A stretch of 64,000 nt of DNA from Bacillota bacterium (GTDB taxonomy: Bacteria; Bacillota; Clostridia; Acetivibrionales; DTU013): positions 94,969-158,968 of the forward strand of contig JAFABI010000105.1 of NCBI GenBank assembly GCA_023426125.1. The letters run 5' to 3'. Positions 44,884-54,004 of the stretch are shown piece by piece. The first letter of the stretch is position 1, and every line of letters begins with the position of its first letter. The translations under genes and the position numbers were made by a program. The notes beneath the pieces are model-generated. The model was given only the letters and a program-made list of their open reading frames with translations. It was not told where the DNA came from and did no database searches.

Positions 44884-44919
44884 AAAAAATAAAACCTCCT
44901 AACACAAGCGTTAAGAGGT
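44884..44919 (-). terminator. Terminator between cobalamin riboswitch and acsE
   Basis: The minus-strand hairpin ACCTCTTAAC-gcttgt-GTTAGGAGGT (one G-U, arms of 10 bases) is followed by TTTATTTTTT. It lies about 55 bases ahead of the acsE start and 100 bases after the aptamer, so it is the likely OFF switch of the operon. Confidence 0.85.
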
Positions 44920-44934
44920 CATTTGCATTTGCAT

Positions 44935-44960
44935 ATCATAAGCATAAGCATAAGCATAAG
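44935..44960. repeat. Short tandem repeat (ATAAGC)n
   Basis: ATAAGC is repeated nearly four times in the leader between the riboswitch and its terminator, beside two copies of ATTTGC. It may vary in length between strains. Confidence 0.6.
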
Positions 44961-45021
44961 GACAACAGGTTCATTATCCCTTGACACCCTCTATCGCTCG
45001 TAGAGTTAATAGTGCAGCAAA

Positions 45022-45191
45022 ACAGGCAGGTCTTCTGGCTCAAGCATCATCACCCTTACAGCCTTCCCGGTTTCCCAGTGGCATTCTGCAAGGACTCCTC
45101 TTTCACAGCGGCGGGACCGCGTGGGCTTCTTACCCACTTCCCTTTTCACCAATTCATGCTTTTGTTCTTCAAAAGCATAATTGGCACCTGT
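45022..45191 (-). ncRNA. Cobalamin riboswitch upstream of the acsE operon
   Basis: Minus-strand aptamer of about 170 nt with the full class-I order: P1 ACAGG/CCTGT, AGGTGCC start, the GGTGAAAAGGGAA box, GCGGTCCCGCCGCTGTGA, GCCACTGGGAAACCGGGAAGGC and the B12-box end GAGCCAGAAGACCTGCC. A terminator (44884-44919) lies between it and acsE. High adenosylcobalamin should reduce expression of the methyl-branch operon. Confidence 0.95.
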
Positions 45192-45396
45192 TTAATATTC
45201 ACTTTGTAATAAGTTTATACCAACCCAAACTGTCTTGCCATAAATTTTTTTATATTTATTGTAAAAAATTATGCAGACTTATTACCATTCCTTTTGCAAG
45301 ATCATCCTGTATTCCACCATCCGTTTCTCCCGTGCCCTTCCGAAACGGACGGCCGCAAGGAATCCCGCTTCACCGCCGATGGTATAATGGAAAGCA

Positions 45397-45425
45397 TTGA
45401 CATCTGTTTTACCTTAGAGTAATAT
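45397..45425 (+). promoter_or_regulatory. Promoter of the plus-strand cobalamin riboswitch transcript
   Basis: -35 TTGACA (45397-45402), 17-base spacer, -10 TAATAT (45420-45425). Predicted start near 45432, just ahead of the aptamer. Confidence 0.7.
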
Positions 45426-45444
45426 AAAACCAGGAAAACAAAAT

Positions 45445-45641
45445 ATCGTTTCGAGTGTCCCCTCCGGCGTTCAGCCGCTGGGGAAGGATAGGGAATCGGG
45501 TGAGAATCCCGAGCGGAACCGCCGCTGTATGCGCCGAAGCCGCGCTCGTCGACGAAAGTCGGTCACTGGGAAACTGGGAAGGCAGAGCGCGCCGCAGGAG
45601 GAAACTCCGCAAGCGTAAGTCAGAAGACCTGCTTGGAATTT
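45445..45641 (+). ncRNA. Cobalamin riboswitch upstream of the surface-protein locus
   Basis: Plus-strand aptamer with GGGAATCGGGTGAGAATCCC, GCGGAACCGCCGCTGTATGC, GGTCACTGGGAAACTGGGAAGGC, a P-stem GGAGGAAACTCC, and AAGTCAGAAGACCTGC at the end. It is followed by a rho-independent terminator at 45693-45735. It is oriented away from the acsE riboswitch and leads into the DNA-binding-type, unknown and SLH/DUF4430 genes. Confidence 0.95.
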
Positions 45642-45692
45642 GCTCTATCCGCCTTCAGATGTGCGGCAGGGCTGTTTGAATAGCACAGGAAT

Positions 45693-45735
45693 ACGGCTGC
45701 GGCAACCATTTTGGTTTGTCGTAGCCGTTTTATTT
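45693..45735 (+). terminator. Terminator of the plus-strand cobalamin riboswitch
   Basis: ACGGCTGCGGCAACC pairs with GGTTTGTCGTAGCCGT (few G-U pairs) around ATTTT, then TTTATTT. It lies about 50 bases after the aptamer and is the likely expression platform. Confidence 0.8.
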
Positions 45736-45794
45736 CGTCCTTTTTGTCCCTGCAAGAAGCTGATAGCTTATTTAAAAAGGAATCCTGCAAATCG

Positions 45795-45892
45795 GAGGTG
45801 GACAGGCCCAGAGGAGCCAGGCGGGTATGGACCGCGGAATTACGGAACCGGGTGAAAATCCCGGACGGACCGGCCACTGTGAATGCGGAGCG
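45795..45892 (+). ncRNA. Partial cobalamin riboswitch (5' half only)
   Basis: The sequence GGAACCGGGTGAAAATCCC, then GGACGGACCGGCCACTGTGA, matches the 5' half of a class-I cobalamin aptamer, with a GGTG-like region before it. The 3' half (GCCACTGGGAA... and the CAGAAGACCTGC box) is absent; the sequence passes straight to the RBS region of the next gene. It looks like a truncated tandem copy and may no longer bind ligand. Confidence 0.75.
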
Positions 45893-45931
45893 ATTTTAAA
45901 TATGTCCTATGTAAAGGGGGATACAACATTA

Positions 45932-46288
45932 ATGAAGACAGAGCGTGAAACGCATATCGAGTCTGAGCAGTGCCCTATGGCACCCAATGATCATCCGGAA
46001 GGCATGAAATCGCCGAAAGAGTTGCACAGAGCATATATCTTGCGCTATCGCAAGGAAACCGATGAACAACTTTATCAGCATATCCGTGATATTGCCGCAA
46101 AACTGGGGCGCCCGCCCATGAAATCGGAGGTTCCCGCAGTTGATTATATAAAAAACCGGCTTGGAAGCTGGCCGAGAATCCTGCAGCAGGCAGGGCTGAA
46201 GCCGGCCAATGAAAGATGCCGGCGTGGCACTGAGCAAAAAGAGCAGGTAAAAAAAAGAACATCAACAAAAGAAGCCCGGTTCCCGTAA
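45932..46288 (+). CDS. Small protein with homing-endonuclease-associated (HNH) repeat, probable DNA-binding
   Basis: 118 aa from ATG 45932 (AAAGGGGG box upstream); ATG 45902 is an alternative giving 10 more residues. The core DIAAKLGRPP...YIKNRLGSWPRILQQAGL near 45-92 matches the homing-endonuclease-associated repeat, a short helical DNA-binding unit often found without a nuclease. The C-terminus is rich in Lys and Arg. It is the first gene after the plus-strand cobalamin riboswitch pair. No nuclease motif is seen, so it may regulate or simply be a hitchhiking gene. Confidence 0.65.
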   Translation: MKTERETHIESEQCPMAPNDHPEGMKSPKELHRAYILRYRKETDEQLYQHIRDIAAKLGRPPMKSEVPAVDYIKNRLGSWPRILQQAGLKPANERCRRGTEQKEQVKKRTSTKEARFP

Positions 46289-46403
46289 AAGCTGCCGTGG
46301 ATAGCGGTAGAATACGGGACAGGGCCCGTCGCCACGGCAGAAGTTGTGAAAAAGGACAATCGTATTGATGCATATGAATAAATTTATAGGAGGTAAAAGA
46401 ATT

Positions 46404-47075
46404 ATGGCGAAAAAACTCAACGGACTGCACTACAACAACATTCTCCTGTATGGAGAAAAGCAGAAGCACGTGGCATGGCCGAAGGCCAGGGCTATGTCGG
46501 CCGACGCAACCGTCAATGTATACTTCCAGGCGCTTGACAGGATGACGGCGACTCCCCAGCCGTCAGAAATTGTAGCGCCTCTCACCGGCATTTCAGTACC
46601 TGGAAATTATACAGTGAAGGACCTGCTGGATAATATTTCAGATTACAGGCCGTCGCTGAATTTAACAATCGATTACACAGAAGGCACTGAGACAGGCCCT
46701 ATCTTTATCGAGGGTATCACTATCGCTGATGGAGACGTATATGAAGAATGCAATAATAACGGCAGCGGCGAGTACGACCCGGACACTGGTCTATACACAT
46801 GGACAGGCACTGACTGGATGTATGCATTTGCCGCCGGCGGCATACCCAACTGGGACCCCGACGACGACACGCAGTATGACCCCAGCGATCCGGCAAATAC
46901 AGGCAAAGACGATTATCCCGAGGCGGCTGTCAATCAGGTGACGATTGCGCAGATAGCAGCCAAAAAAGGTGCGTGCAATATTACCTTCGGCTTCGAGACG
47001 CATCAGTTCGAGTACGTTCTTGAAGAGCAAACGGTCAATGGCGTCAGGATGATGACCGCCTCTCTCGTACGCTAA
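46404..47075 (+). CDS. Unrecognised 223-aa protein in cobalamin-riboswitch locus, faintly DUF4430-like
   Basis: 223 aa from ATG 46404 (MAKKLNGLHY), preceded by AGGAGG about 10 bases upstream. No signal peptide or membrane segment. It is acidic in the middle (DPDDDTQYDPSDP). NYTVKDLLDNI near 87, an IEGITIADGD stretch, and TGTDWMYAFAAGGIP near 146 recall the order seen in transcobalamin-like DUF4430 domains (a Gly-Trp-Met-Tyr turn follows in the giant protein downstream), but the match is weak. It lies between the small DNA-binding protein and a repeat element. Function unknown. Confidence 0.7.
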   Translation: MAKKLNGLHYNNILLYGEKQKHVAWPKARAMSADATVNVYFQALDRMTATPQPSEIVAPLTGISVPGNYTVKDLLDNISDYRPSLNLTIDYTEGTETGPIFIEGITIADGDVYEECNNNGSGEYDPDTGLYTWTGTDWMYAFAAGGIPNWDPDDDTQYDPSDPANTGKDDYPEAAVNQVTIAQIAAKKGACNITFGFETHQFEYVLEEQTVNGVRMMTASLVR

Positions 47076-47218
47076 GGAGCACTGGTGAAAATATAACTTC
47101 CGCCAACATTTTCTGCAGATGCAGTCCTGGAGCGCCGGGGACCGGTCGCAGGCTTTGCCTGCTGCTTGCCCATGCAGCCTGCATTTGCAGAAAAAGCGGA
47201 AGTAAATTTTTGTGCTCC
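47076..47218. repeat. 143-bp long inverted repeat element (copy 2 of the AAAATATAACTTCCG family)
   Basis: It begins GGAGCAC and ends GTGCTCC, with arms carrying AAAATATAACTTCCGC and GCGGAAGTAAATTTT, and inner TTTTCTGCA/TGCAGAAAA and ATGCAG/CTGCAT pairs. It starts on the base after the stop codon of the 223-aa gene. A full copy lies at 25019-25116 and a half copy at 32322-32345. It looks like a non-autonomous (MITE-like) element and may also act as a hairpin between the two genes. Confidence 0.7.
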
Positions 47219-47296
47219 TGAGTCAATGGAGTTCTGACCGGCGAGGCGCCTGCCTGGGCAGGTGTCGATATAATCAATTTGCAAGGAGTGATATAT

Positions 47297-50200
47297 ATGG
47301 GTAAAAGGGGACCTCACGTATGGGCGATAATCTTTGCTTTGCTTTTTGCCCTACTGATTCAGCCTTTTTCGGCAATCCCCGCTTTCGCGGATGAAGAAAG
47401 CCAGGAATTCTATGAATCCGGACAGCAGACCGTCGAGCCGGGTGACGAGCAGCAACCGGCAAATGAAGAGGATTCGAATTCCGAAACCGGTCATGAGGCA
47501 GAGCAGGATCCGCTCGAAACAGCGCCCCAAGTCTCGGAGGCGCCGATTGACGTATCGAGTTTGGAATCAGAGTTCACCGTAAATGCCAGTGGCACAATTA
47601 CGGCGTATACCGGTCCCGCCGCTGCCGACAACGGCGTCGTCGTCATACCTGAAAGCGTGAATGGGACAACAGTGACGGGCATCGGCAGCAACGCTTTTAG
47701 GAATAACACGGATATAAAAAAAATAACAATACCCGCTGCCGTAAAAACAGTCGCCGGGACATCGTCGTCAAACGGCGCATTCACACGTTGCAGCAACCTG
47801 GAAGAAGTTGTATTTTTGCCCGCGGCGCCAGGCGACGATGTTGCGCCTAACTTAGGCCAATATACATTCTATGGATTAACAAAGCTGACGTCCGTAACCT
47901 TGCCGACAAATCTTACGGTTTTGGACAATTATGTGTTTGACGGCTGTACATCCCTTGCGGCAATAACACTGCCGGATACACTTACGACTTTAGGTCAAAG
48001 AGCGTTTAATCTCTGCACATCCCTTACAACAATGACACTGCCGGACTCACTCACAACTATAGGTAACAGAGCGTTTTGGAGCTGCACCAGCCTCCGGAAT
48101 ATTACGATCCCGGGGGGAATTACATCTCTCAATACTGAAGTGTTTCGAGATTGTACATCACTCAGCAGCGTGACGTTTCAGGATACGCTAACGACTATAG
48201 GCGGTACTATGTTTATGGGCTGCATATCCCTTACGGCAATAGATTTGCCCAATAATCTCAGCACGATTGGAGGCGGCGCATTCCAGGACTGCACGAAACT
48301 TCAGAGTATTACGATCCCGGCGAAAGTTACGTCTATCGGAGGTAGTGTATTTGTTAATTGTATATCCCTCAACAGCGTGACATTTCAGGGTCCGCTGGAG
48401 ACGATAGATATGAATCTGTTTAGTGGCTGCACATCCCTTACGGCAATAGCTTTACCCAGCGGCCTCAAAACCATTGGTTCTTCCGCATTCTCCGGCTGCA
48501 CAGGATTGACAGCGATAACCTCATGGCCGACGACACCGCTGACGTCCATCGGAACTAAAGCTTTTGCGGGTACCCGTTTGACAGGCCTTACAATCCCAAA
48601 AGAGACTGCCGTGGGGTTCGACGCCTTTGAAAATATTGAGGGCTTCACGCTTTCGTGTTATGGTCCCTCGGATGCTTTTAGCAGTGCTGCGATAAGCAAC
48701 AGACGATGCACAGACGACAGCAAACGAATCACCGTCACTCTTTTGAACAATGACGGCGTGAAAAGGGATGACGGGTTTTGGATTACCGATGGCGTCCTCT
48801 TTTATTATGACGGACCGGGAGGTGCAGTGACTGTCCCTGAAGGCGTGACGAAAATAAATAAATTTGTTTTTGATACGAACGCCAGCACGACTGATCCCAC
48901 CAATCGCGGTATGTACATGGGAACCAACCCGCTGGCGGACATTATACTACCAACGACCCTTACAGAGATCGGCGATTATGCTTTTTACGGCAGCGGACTT
49001 AGTACAGTAACCATCCCGAAAAATGTTACAACAGTCGGAATATATGCTTTTTCATCTTGCGCCGATTTGGCAACGGTTACGACGAACGCGGAAAATATCA
49101 GCTTCGGCGACGGCGCCTTCAGAAATTGCGGAAATTTAAAAAAATTTACCTCCTATGCGAATCAGCTTACTTTCGGAACAACAACATTCCAGAATTGTGT
49201 TAAACTCACAGATGTCGATCTTACCGGTCTTACTACTCTGGGAGGTTCCACATTCTCTGGCTGCACCTCGCTGAGTACTATTATGCTCCCTGAGGGCGTT
49301 ACATCAATTGGTGCTAATGCGTTCAATGGCTGCACCTCACTGGGTACGATCACGATTCCTGAAAGTGTTACATCAATTGGCGCTAATGTGTTCTACGGCT
49401 GCACTTTGCTGAGTAAGGTTACGATCCCTGAAGGTGTCACATCAATTGGCAATACTGTGTTCAGGAACTGCTCCAGCCTGAAGGGAGTCACTTTTTTAAC
49501 GTCCGATGCGGCATTTACGTCTACAACATTAAACAACTTTCCTGTCACCGCAACGATATTCTGCAAGTACGGATCTACAGCCGCGACAGCCGCAGGGGAA
49601 AAAAGCATCTCCTATGAATACCTGTCCTCGACGGTTTCGCTTACAGCGAACACAGACGCATACACAAAAACAGGCCTGAAAGCTTATTCCGGGTTTGCCG
49701 AACGCTATGGTTTTGAGGTCTCCGGCGCGTCCAGAGCCGGAGAGACTGCCGTGCTCGACGTTCTGCTGGCCGCGCACTTAGACGTATATACTACATCATT
49801 TACTGCTGAAAATTACACGCAGTATTTCGACGTGACGGAGGACGGAGAAGTCGTAAAAGTCTTCGGTACGCCGGTCTGTAATTTCTCCGTTACAATCAAT
49901 GGCAATCCAATAACAGGCTCTGTTTTTGAGACAGCCGTAAACGATAATGATGTAATCGCTGTTACATATGAACAGACTGAGCCAACGTATAGCTTTACAT
50001 ACAAAAATCACAGAATATATGTATTAACAGCGCGTCCGGATATCGATTACACAATCAAGCTGGTTGACGGAACAGTTCCGCTGGAAGGTATGGATGTTTA
50101 CGTCACTGCCGCGGGTAATGTGTCTAATATCTTTGACGAGTCGAATAAGGCCGGCGTTACAAACGCCGACGGCATAATTCCATTAAAGTTTAAGGCGGAA

Positions 50201-53200
50201 GGCGCTTACAAGGTCGCCGCGAAGGATGCCGACGGTACCTACGCGGCAAGCTACCTGGACGTTACGGTCGAAAGCCCGGATCTGGGGCTCGGTTCGCTGT
50301 CCTTGAGCGGCGGTGTGTCGGACGATTTGACCGAGCTGGTGAGCGGCTACCGCCCTGGTTCCCTCGTGAAGAAAGATGTGCAGGAGGCCGCCGAGGGATT
50401 CGACCCGTCCCATTATGCCTACGAATATCATGTCAACAGCGACGCGGCGGCAGTAGCGCTCGACCTTGAGGTGTCGGCCGGTTACGACGGCGTCGCGGTC
50501 GGAATGCAAATCGACAGCAACAGCAGGACCCCCCTGGAGAGTTATTCCGGGATCCCGGTCCCGCTTACCGGCGATACGACGACCATCAAGCTCTATGTGA
50601 CCTACACTGAGGATGCGGTGCCGTATGAGCGGCAGTATACGGTGGAGGTCATAAAAAGCGATGCTACGCCCTACAGCTGGCTGCTGGACTTTGAGGCGAC
50701 CGGCAGATCGCTCAATTATTATATGGCGCCGCCTCCTATCATAAGCACGTCGGCCAAGAGAGTTTTACACTACCAGAGCGACGAGTACGCTACAATAAGA
50801 ATAAAGGTTGAAGCGGGAAATGAGGTATATCTCTCGGGTGAAAAACTCACACCCGCATTGACAGGCCAAACGCTGGATTTTACCGCAAGGCTTGCCGACG
50901 TTTATGATATACGGATGCGTACACGCGGCACAGCGGCGGCACAGTATACGCTGACCGTCAAAAATGGCATTAAAGAAGTGTCGGGTGATGTCATTCTGCA
51001 GCCGAGATCGCTCAGCGAAGGCGTCTATACGCCCGACAGAGTAGTGGAATACAAGCCCGCGGAAGGTCAGTTTGTCACCGATAACAGCAGCCTGCTTGTA
51101 AACACGACGCTTTGGGCGCGCGCCAGCTATCTGGATTACCTGTCGCTGGGCGGGCACGGCGGATATGTTACTTTCGAATATGACGAACCCATCGTAAACG
51201 ACCCCAGGAACTCCTACGGCATTGACTTTATCATATACGGCAACGCTTTTGCGGGAGGAGGGGCGATTGAGCCCGGAGGGGTACAGGTTTCCAGCGACGG
51301 TATTGCCTGGTATGACCTGGCGGGCTCCAACCACTATGAGCTGGAAATGCTCAAGGACCAGCCGGTTACATTGAAGGACGGATCACAGACGACATCCCTG
51401 AAGCTGGATTCCGATACCTTTTACCCGCGGGTGTATTTCGGCTACGCGGACGTCTCCGCCTGCTCCATCTACGCAAACGCCGATGTCGAGTATTACCCCG
51501 ATGCCAAGCCCGCCAATCCCTATGACAACGCGGCTTACAAGAACATCGGCGACGGCTTTGACCTGAGCTGGGCTGTGGACGGAAACGGCAGGCCGGTACG
51601 GGTGGACTCCATCCGATATATCCGCGTTCAAAACATTATGGATAAGTCCAGCGGGTCCTTGGGCGAGAATTCCACCGAGATCTGCGCCGTCACAAGAGTA
51701 AACCCCAGGTATGTGGCGCAGGCGCCCGCAGGCGTGACGGGCGAACCGGAAATCCTTGTGATGAATAAAGCGCTCCCCATGCCGACCGAGACCTTAAATG
51801 ACGGTCAGATCAAGTATTACGAGCTTAACCTGGGCGGCGGCTTCCCGGTTGTCGAGGTCAACGGCGCGGAAAACGACAACATCTTTATCAACACCGAAAG
51901 GTTTGTCGGCCAGGGTGAGTATGTCGGGCTGCCGGACGCGAGCTTCAGCCGCACCGTCCGCGTCATTGTCCAGAATGGTGCCAAAGAGCCGCGTATCTAT
52001 GTCATAAAATGCACCAACTGCAGCGACCCGGCCGAAAACGCCGACCTTGTCTCCATTATGCTCACCCCTGGGGACACGAAGCTTTCCCGGGATACCGAAG
52101 GTAATTACACCGCGACGGTGGAAAACAATGTACAGTATGTCACTTTCAAGGTGAGAGCGCTGAATCCCGGGGCCGCGATCAAGCTGGACGGCACGGCGAT
52201 CATGCACGGTGAGGCGACCGTCCCGCTTCCGGTCAATGTCGGCGCGAACAGCTTCGAGCTGATGATCACCTCCACCGACGGCGACAACACGCAGACCTAT
52301 CCGATCGCCATCACAAGAAAACCGGCGGGTACGCAGTCAAACAGCATCACTGTCAGCTTTACCTTTACCGGGACCACCAAACATTACATCATGAACCCGG
52401 AGGACAAATATCTGCCGGGTACGCCTACCGGTCCGTATGTCATTCTGACCTGGATACCGGAAACCAGGGTAACGGTTCCCGTAGGCTCCACCGTCAAATA
52501 CGTCACAGACATGATGCTTATGAATGCGGGGATCAACTTTCACTCGGAAGGCGGGACCTACATTGACAAGGTCCGGATTCCCGGAACGAACGAGTATCTA
52601 GGAGAATTTGACAACGGCCCGAATTCCGGCTGGATGTACAGGCACAACGGTCTCATCGCAAATGTGGGTTACGCCACCCGTGTGCTCAAAAACGAAGATA
52701 CGGTGCTGTGGTTCTATACGGACGATTACACGAAGGAGACGGACTACGAAGGCCCCTGGAATCCTTCCACGCCTTCCGCTCCAGCCTCCGGCAGTTCACC
52801 CGCCACCTTAGCCCCCAAGGTGACGGCATCAAACGGCGCAGCAGCTGTAGCAATCAGTACGTCGAATATGACAGCGGCGATTGCGGAGGCCAGGAAGAAC
52901 AACAGCGCAGCCATCGTCATCGCGCCTGAAATCACCGGCATGGCAAAAAAAGTAAGCGTCGAACTGCCAAAAGCATCCGTATCCTCCATAGCTTCAGAAA
53001 CAAAGGCAGCACTGACGGTGGAAACGCCCGTTGGCAGCATCACCATCCCCAACAGTGCACTGGCGTCTATCGCCTCCCAGGTAACGGGCGGCACGGTCAC
53101 CCTGAGCCTGGAATCTGTGGACCATTCGGCTCTGACACCGGCGCAGCAGTCTGCTGTTGGCAGTAATCCTGTTTACGACATCTCCATCATGAGCGGCAGC

Positions 53201-53980
53201 AGCCATATCGGCAGCTTCGGGGGCGGCAGCATCACGATCTCCCTGCCCTATGCGCTGAAGGAAGACGAAACCGCCGCTAACGTCAAGGTGTGGTATTTAA
53301 ACGATGCAGGAGAGCTTGAACGGATTACCTGCACCTATGATGCGGCAACCGGCAAAGCGATCTTTACGACCTCGCACCTGTCCTACTATATCGTTGGCAT
53401 GGAAAAAACCGAAGAAGATTTTACCATCAGCTTCACCGATGTCAAGGCTGGCGATTGGTTCTATGAATATGTTAAATATGTGGTAAAGAAAGGCTTGTTC
53501 ATGGGCACCAGCACCACCACCTTCAGTCCCGACTCACCCATGACCCGCGCGATGCTGGTGACGGTACTGCACCGTCTGGAAGGCTTACCTGCAGTCACCG
53601 GGACCAATGGCTTCACCGATGTGGAGAACGGCCAGTGGTACACAAACGCGGTGATCTGGGCAAATGCCGGCAGTATCGTCGGGGGTTACGGCAGCGGGCT
53701 GTTCGGCACAAACGATAATGTGACCCGTGAACAGATGGTAGCCATCCTGTACCGTTATGCAAGCTACAAGGGATATGATGTGACAGCGGCAGCAGACCTG
53801 AGCGCCTATACCGATGCGTCGGACACCAGCGCTTGGGCGCAGGCCGCGATGAAGTGGGCAACGGCGAAAGGTCTTATCACCGGACGCACAACCGCAACAC
53901 TTGCTCCGGGCGGCAGTGCGACCCGTGCGGAGGTTGCAGCGGTCCTTCAACGGTTTGTAGAAGCCTTTGTAAAAGAATAA
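47297..53980 (+). CDS. Giant SLH-anchored surface protein with BspA-like LRRs and a DUF4430 (transcobalamin-like) domain
   Basis: 2227 aa from ATG 47297 (MGKRGPHVWA), with AAGGAG 9 bases upstream. Signal peptide to AFA-31. Two blocks of BspA-type leucine-rich repeats (about 110-440 and 490-770; units like LTTIGNRAFWSCTSL). Beta-rich domains follow, including one near 1250-1475 with GGHGGYVTFEY and YGIDFIIYGNAF. A cadherin-like beta-sandwich lies near 1585-1680 and a DUF4430 domain near 1680-1800 with SGWMYRHNGL and VLWFYTDDY. Three SLH repeats (2045-2227) bind the cell wall. DUF4430 is related to the C-terminal cobalamin-binding domain of transcobalamin. The upstream cobalamin riboswitch supports a corrinoid-capture role. 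Confidence 0.9.
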   Translation: MGKRGPHVWAIIFALLFALLIQPFSAIPAFADEESQEFYESGQQTVEPGDEQQPANEEDSNSETGHEAEQDPLETAPQVSEAPIDVSSLESEFTVNASGTITAYTGPAAADNGVVVIPESVNGTTVTGIGSNAFRNNTDIKKITIPAAVKTVAGTSSSNGAFTRCSNLEEVVFLPAAPGDDVAPNLGQYTFYGLTKLTSVTLPTNLTVLDNYVFDGCTSLAAITLPDTLTTLGQRAFNLCTSLTTMTLPDSLTTIGNRAFWSCTSLRNITIPGGITSLNTEVFRDCTSLSSVTFQDTLTTIGGTMFMGCISLTAIDLPNNLSTIGGGAFQDCTKLQSITIPAKVTSIGGSVFVNCISLNSVTFQGPLETIDMNLFSGCTSLTAIALPSGLKTIGSSAFSGCTGLTAITSWPTTPLTSIGTKAFAGTRLTGLTIPKETAVGFDAFENIEGFTLSCYGPSDAFSSAAISNRRCTDDSKRITVTLLNNDGVKRDDGFWITDGVLFYYDGPGGAVTVPEGVTKINKFVFDTNASTTDPTNRGMYMGTNPLADIILPTTLTEIGDYAFYGSGLSTVTIPKNVTTVGIYAFSSCADLATVTTNAENISFGDGAFRNCGNLKKFTSYANQLTFGTTTFQNCVKLTDVDLTGLTTLGGSTFSGCTSLSTIMLPEGVTSIGANAFNGCTSLGTITIPESVTSIGANVFYGCTLLSKVTIPEGVTSIGNTVFRNCSSLKGVTFLTSDAAFTSTTLNNFPVTATIFCKYGSTAATAAGEKSISYEYLSSTVSLTANTDAYTKTGLKAYSGFAERYGFEVSGASRAGETAVLDVLLAAHLDVYTTSFTAENYTQYFDVTEDGEVVKVFGTPVCNFSVTINGNPITGSVFETAVNDNDVIAVTYEQTEPTYSFTYKNHRIYVLTARPDIDYTIKLVDGTVPLEGMDVYVTAAGNVSNIFDESNKAGVTNADGIIPLKFKAEGAYKVAAKDADGTYAASYLDVTVESPDLGLGSLSLSGGVSDDLTELVSGYRPGSLVKKDVQEAAEGFDPSHYAYEYHVNSDAAAVALDLEVSAGYDGVAVGMQIDSNSRTPLESYSGIPVPLTGDTTTIKLYVTYTEDAVPYERQYTVEVIKSDATPYSWLLDFEATGRSLNYYMAPPPIISTSAKRVLHYQSDEYATIRIKVEAGNEVYLSGEKLTPALTGQTLDFTARLADVYDIRMRTRGTAAAQYTLTVKNGIKEVSGDVILQPRSLSEGVYTPDRVVEYKPAEGQFVTDNSSLLVNTTLWARASYLDYLSLGGHGGYVTFEYDEPIVNDPRNSYGIDFIIYGNAFAGGGAIEPGGVQVSSDGIAWYDLAGSNHYELEMLKDQPVTLKDGSQTTSLKLDSDTFYPRVYFGYADVSACSIYANADVEYYPDAKPANPYDNAAYKNIGDGFDLSWAVDGNGRPVRVDSIRYIRVQNIMDKSSGSLGENSTEICAVTRVNPRYVAQAPAGVTGEPEILVMNKALPMPTETLNDGQIKYYELNLGGGFPVVEVNGAENDNIFINTERFVGQGEYVGLPDASFSRTVRVIVQNGAKEPRIYVIKCTNCSDPAENADLVSIMLTPGDTKLSRDTEGNYTATVENNVQYVTFKVRALNPGAAIKLDGTAIMHGEATVPLPVNVGANSFELMITSTDGDNTQTYPIAITRKPAGTQSNSITVSFTFTGTTKHYIMNPEDKYLPGTPTGPYVILTWIPETRVTVPVGSTVKYVTDMMLMNAGINFHSEGGTYIDKVRIPGTNEYLGEFDNGPNSGWMYRHNGLIANVGYATRVLKNEDTVLWFYTDDYTKETDYEGPWNPSTPSAPASGSSPATLAPKVTASNGAAAVAISTSNMTAAIAEARKNNSAAIVIAPEITGMAKKVSVELPKASVSSIASETKAALTVETPVGSITIPNSALASIASQVTGGTVTLSLESVDHSALTPAQQSAVGSNPVYDISIMSGSSHIGSFGGGSITISLPYALKEDETAANVKVWYLNDAGELERITCTYDAATGKAIFTTSHLSYYIVGMEKTEEDFTISFTDVKAGDWFYEYVKYVVKKGLFMGTSTTTFSPDSPMTRAMLVTVLHRLEGLPAVTGTNGFTDVENGQWYTNAVIWANAGSIVGGYGSGLFGTNDNVTREQMVAILYRYASYKGYDVTAAADLSAYTDASDTSAWAQAAMKWATAKGLITGRTTATLAPGGSATRAEVAAVLQRFVEAFVKE

Positions 53981-54004
53981 GTCTAAATCCCGCATCCCGG
54001 ATAA

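Noticed and set aside
44935..44960. The ATAAGC tandem repeat as a CRISPR or phase-variation tract.
   Set aside because: The unit is 6 bases with under four copies, no spacers, and it is in a leader rather than a coding region. It is kept only as a minor repeat.
45932..46288. Homing endonuclease in the cobalamin locus.
   Set aside because: Only the associated helical repeat is present; no HNH, LAGLIDADG or GIY-YIG nuclease motif is seen.
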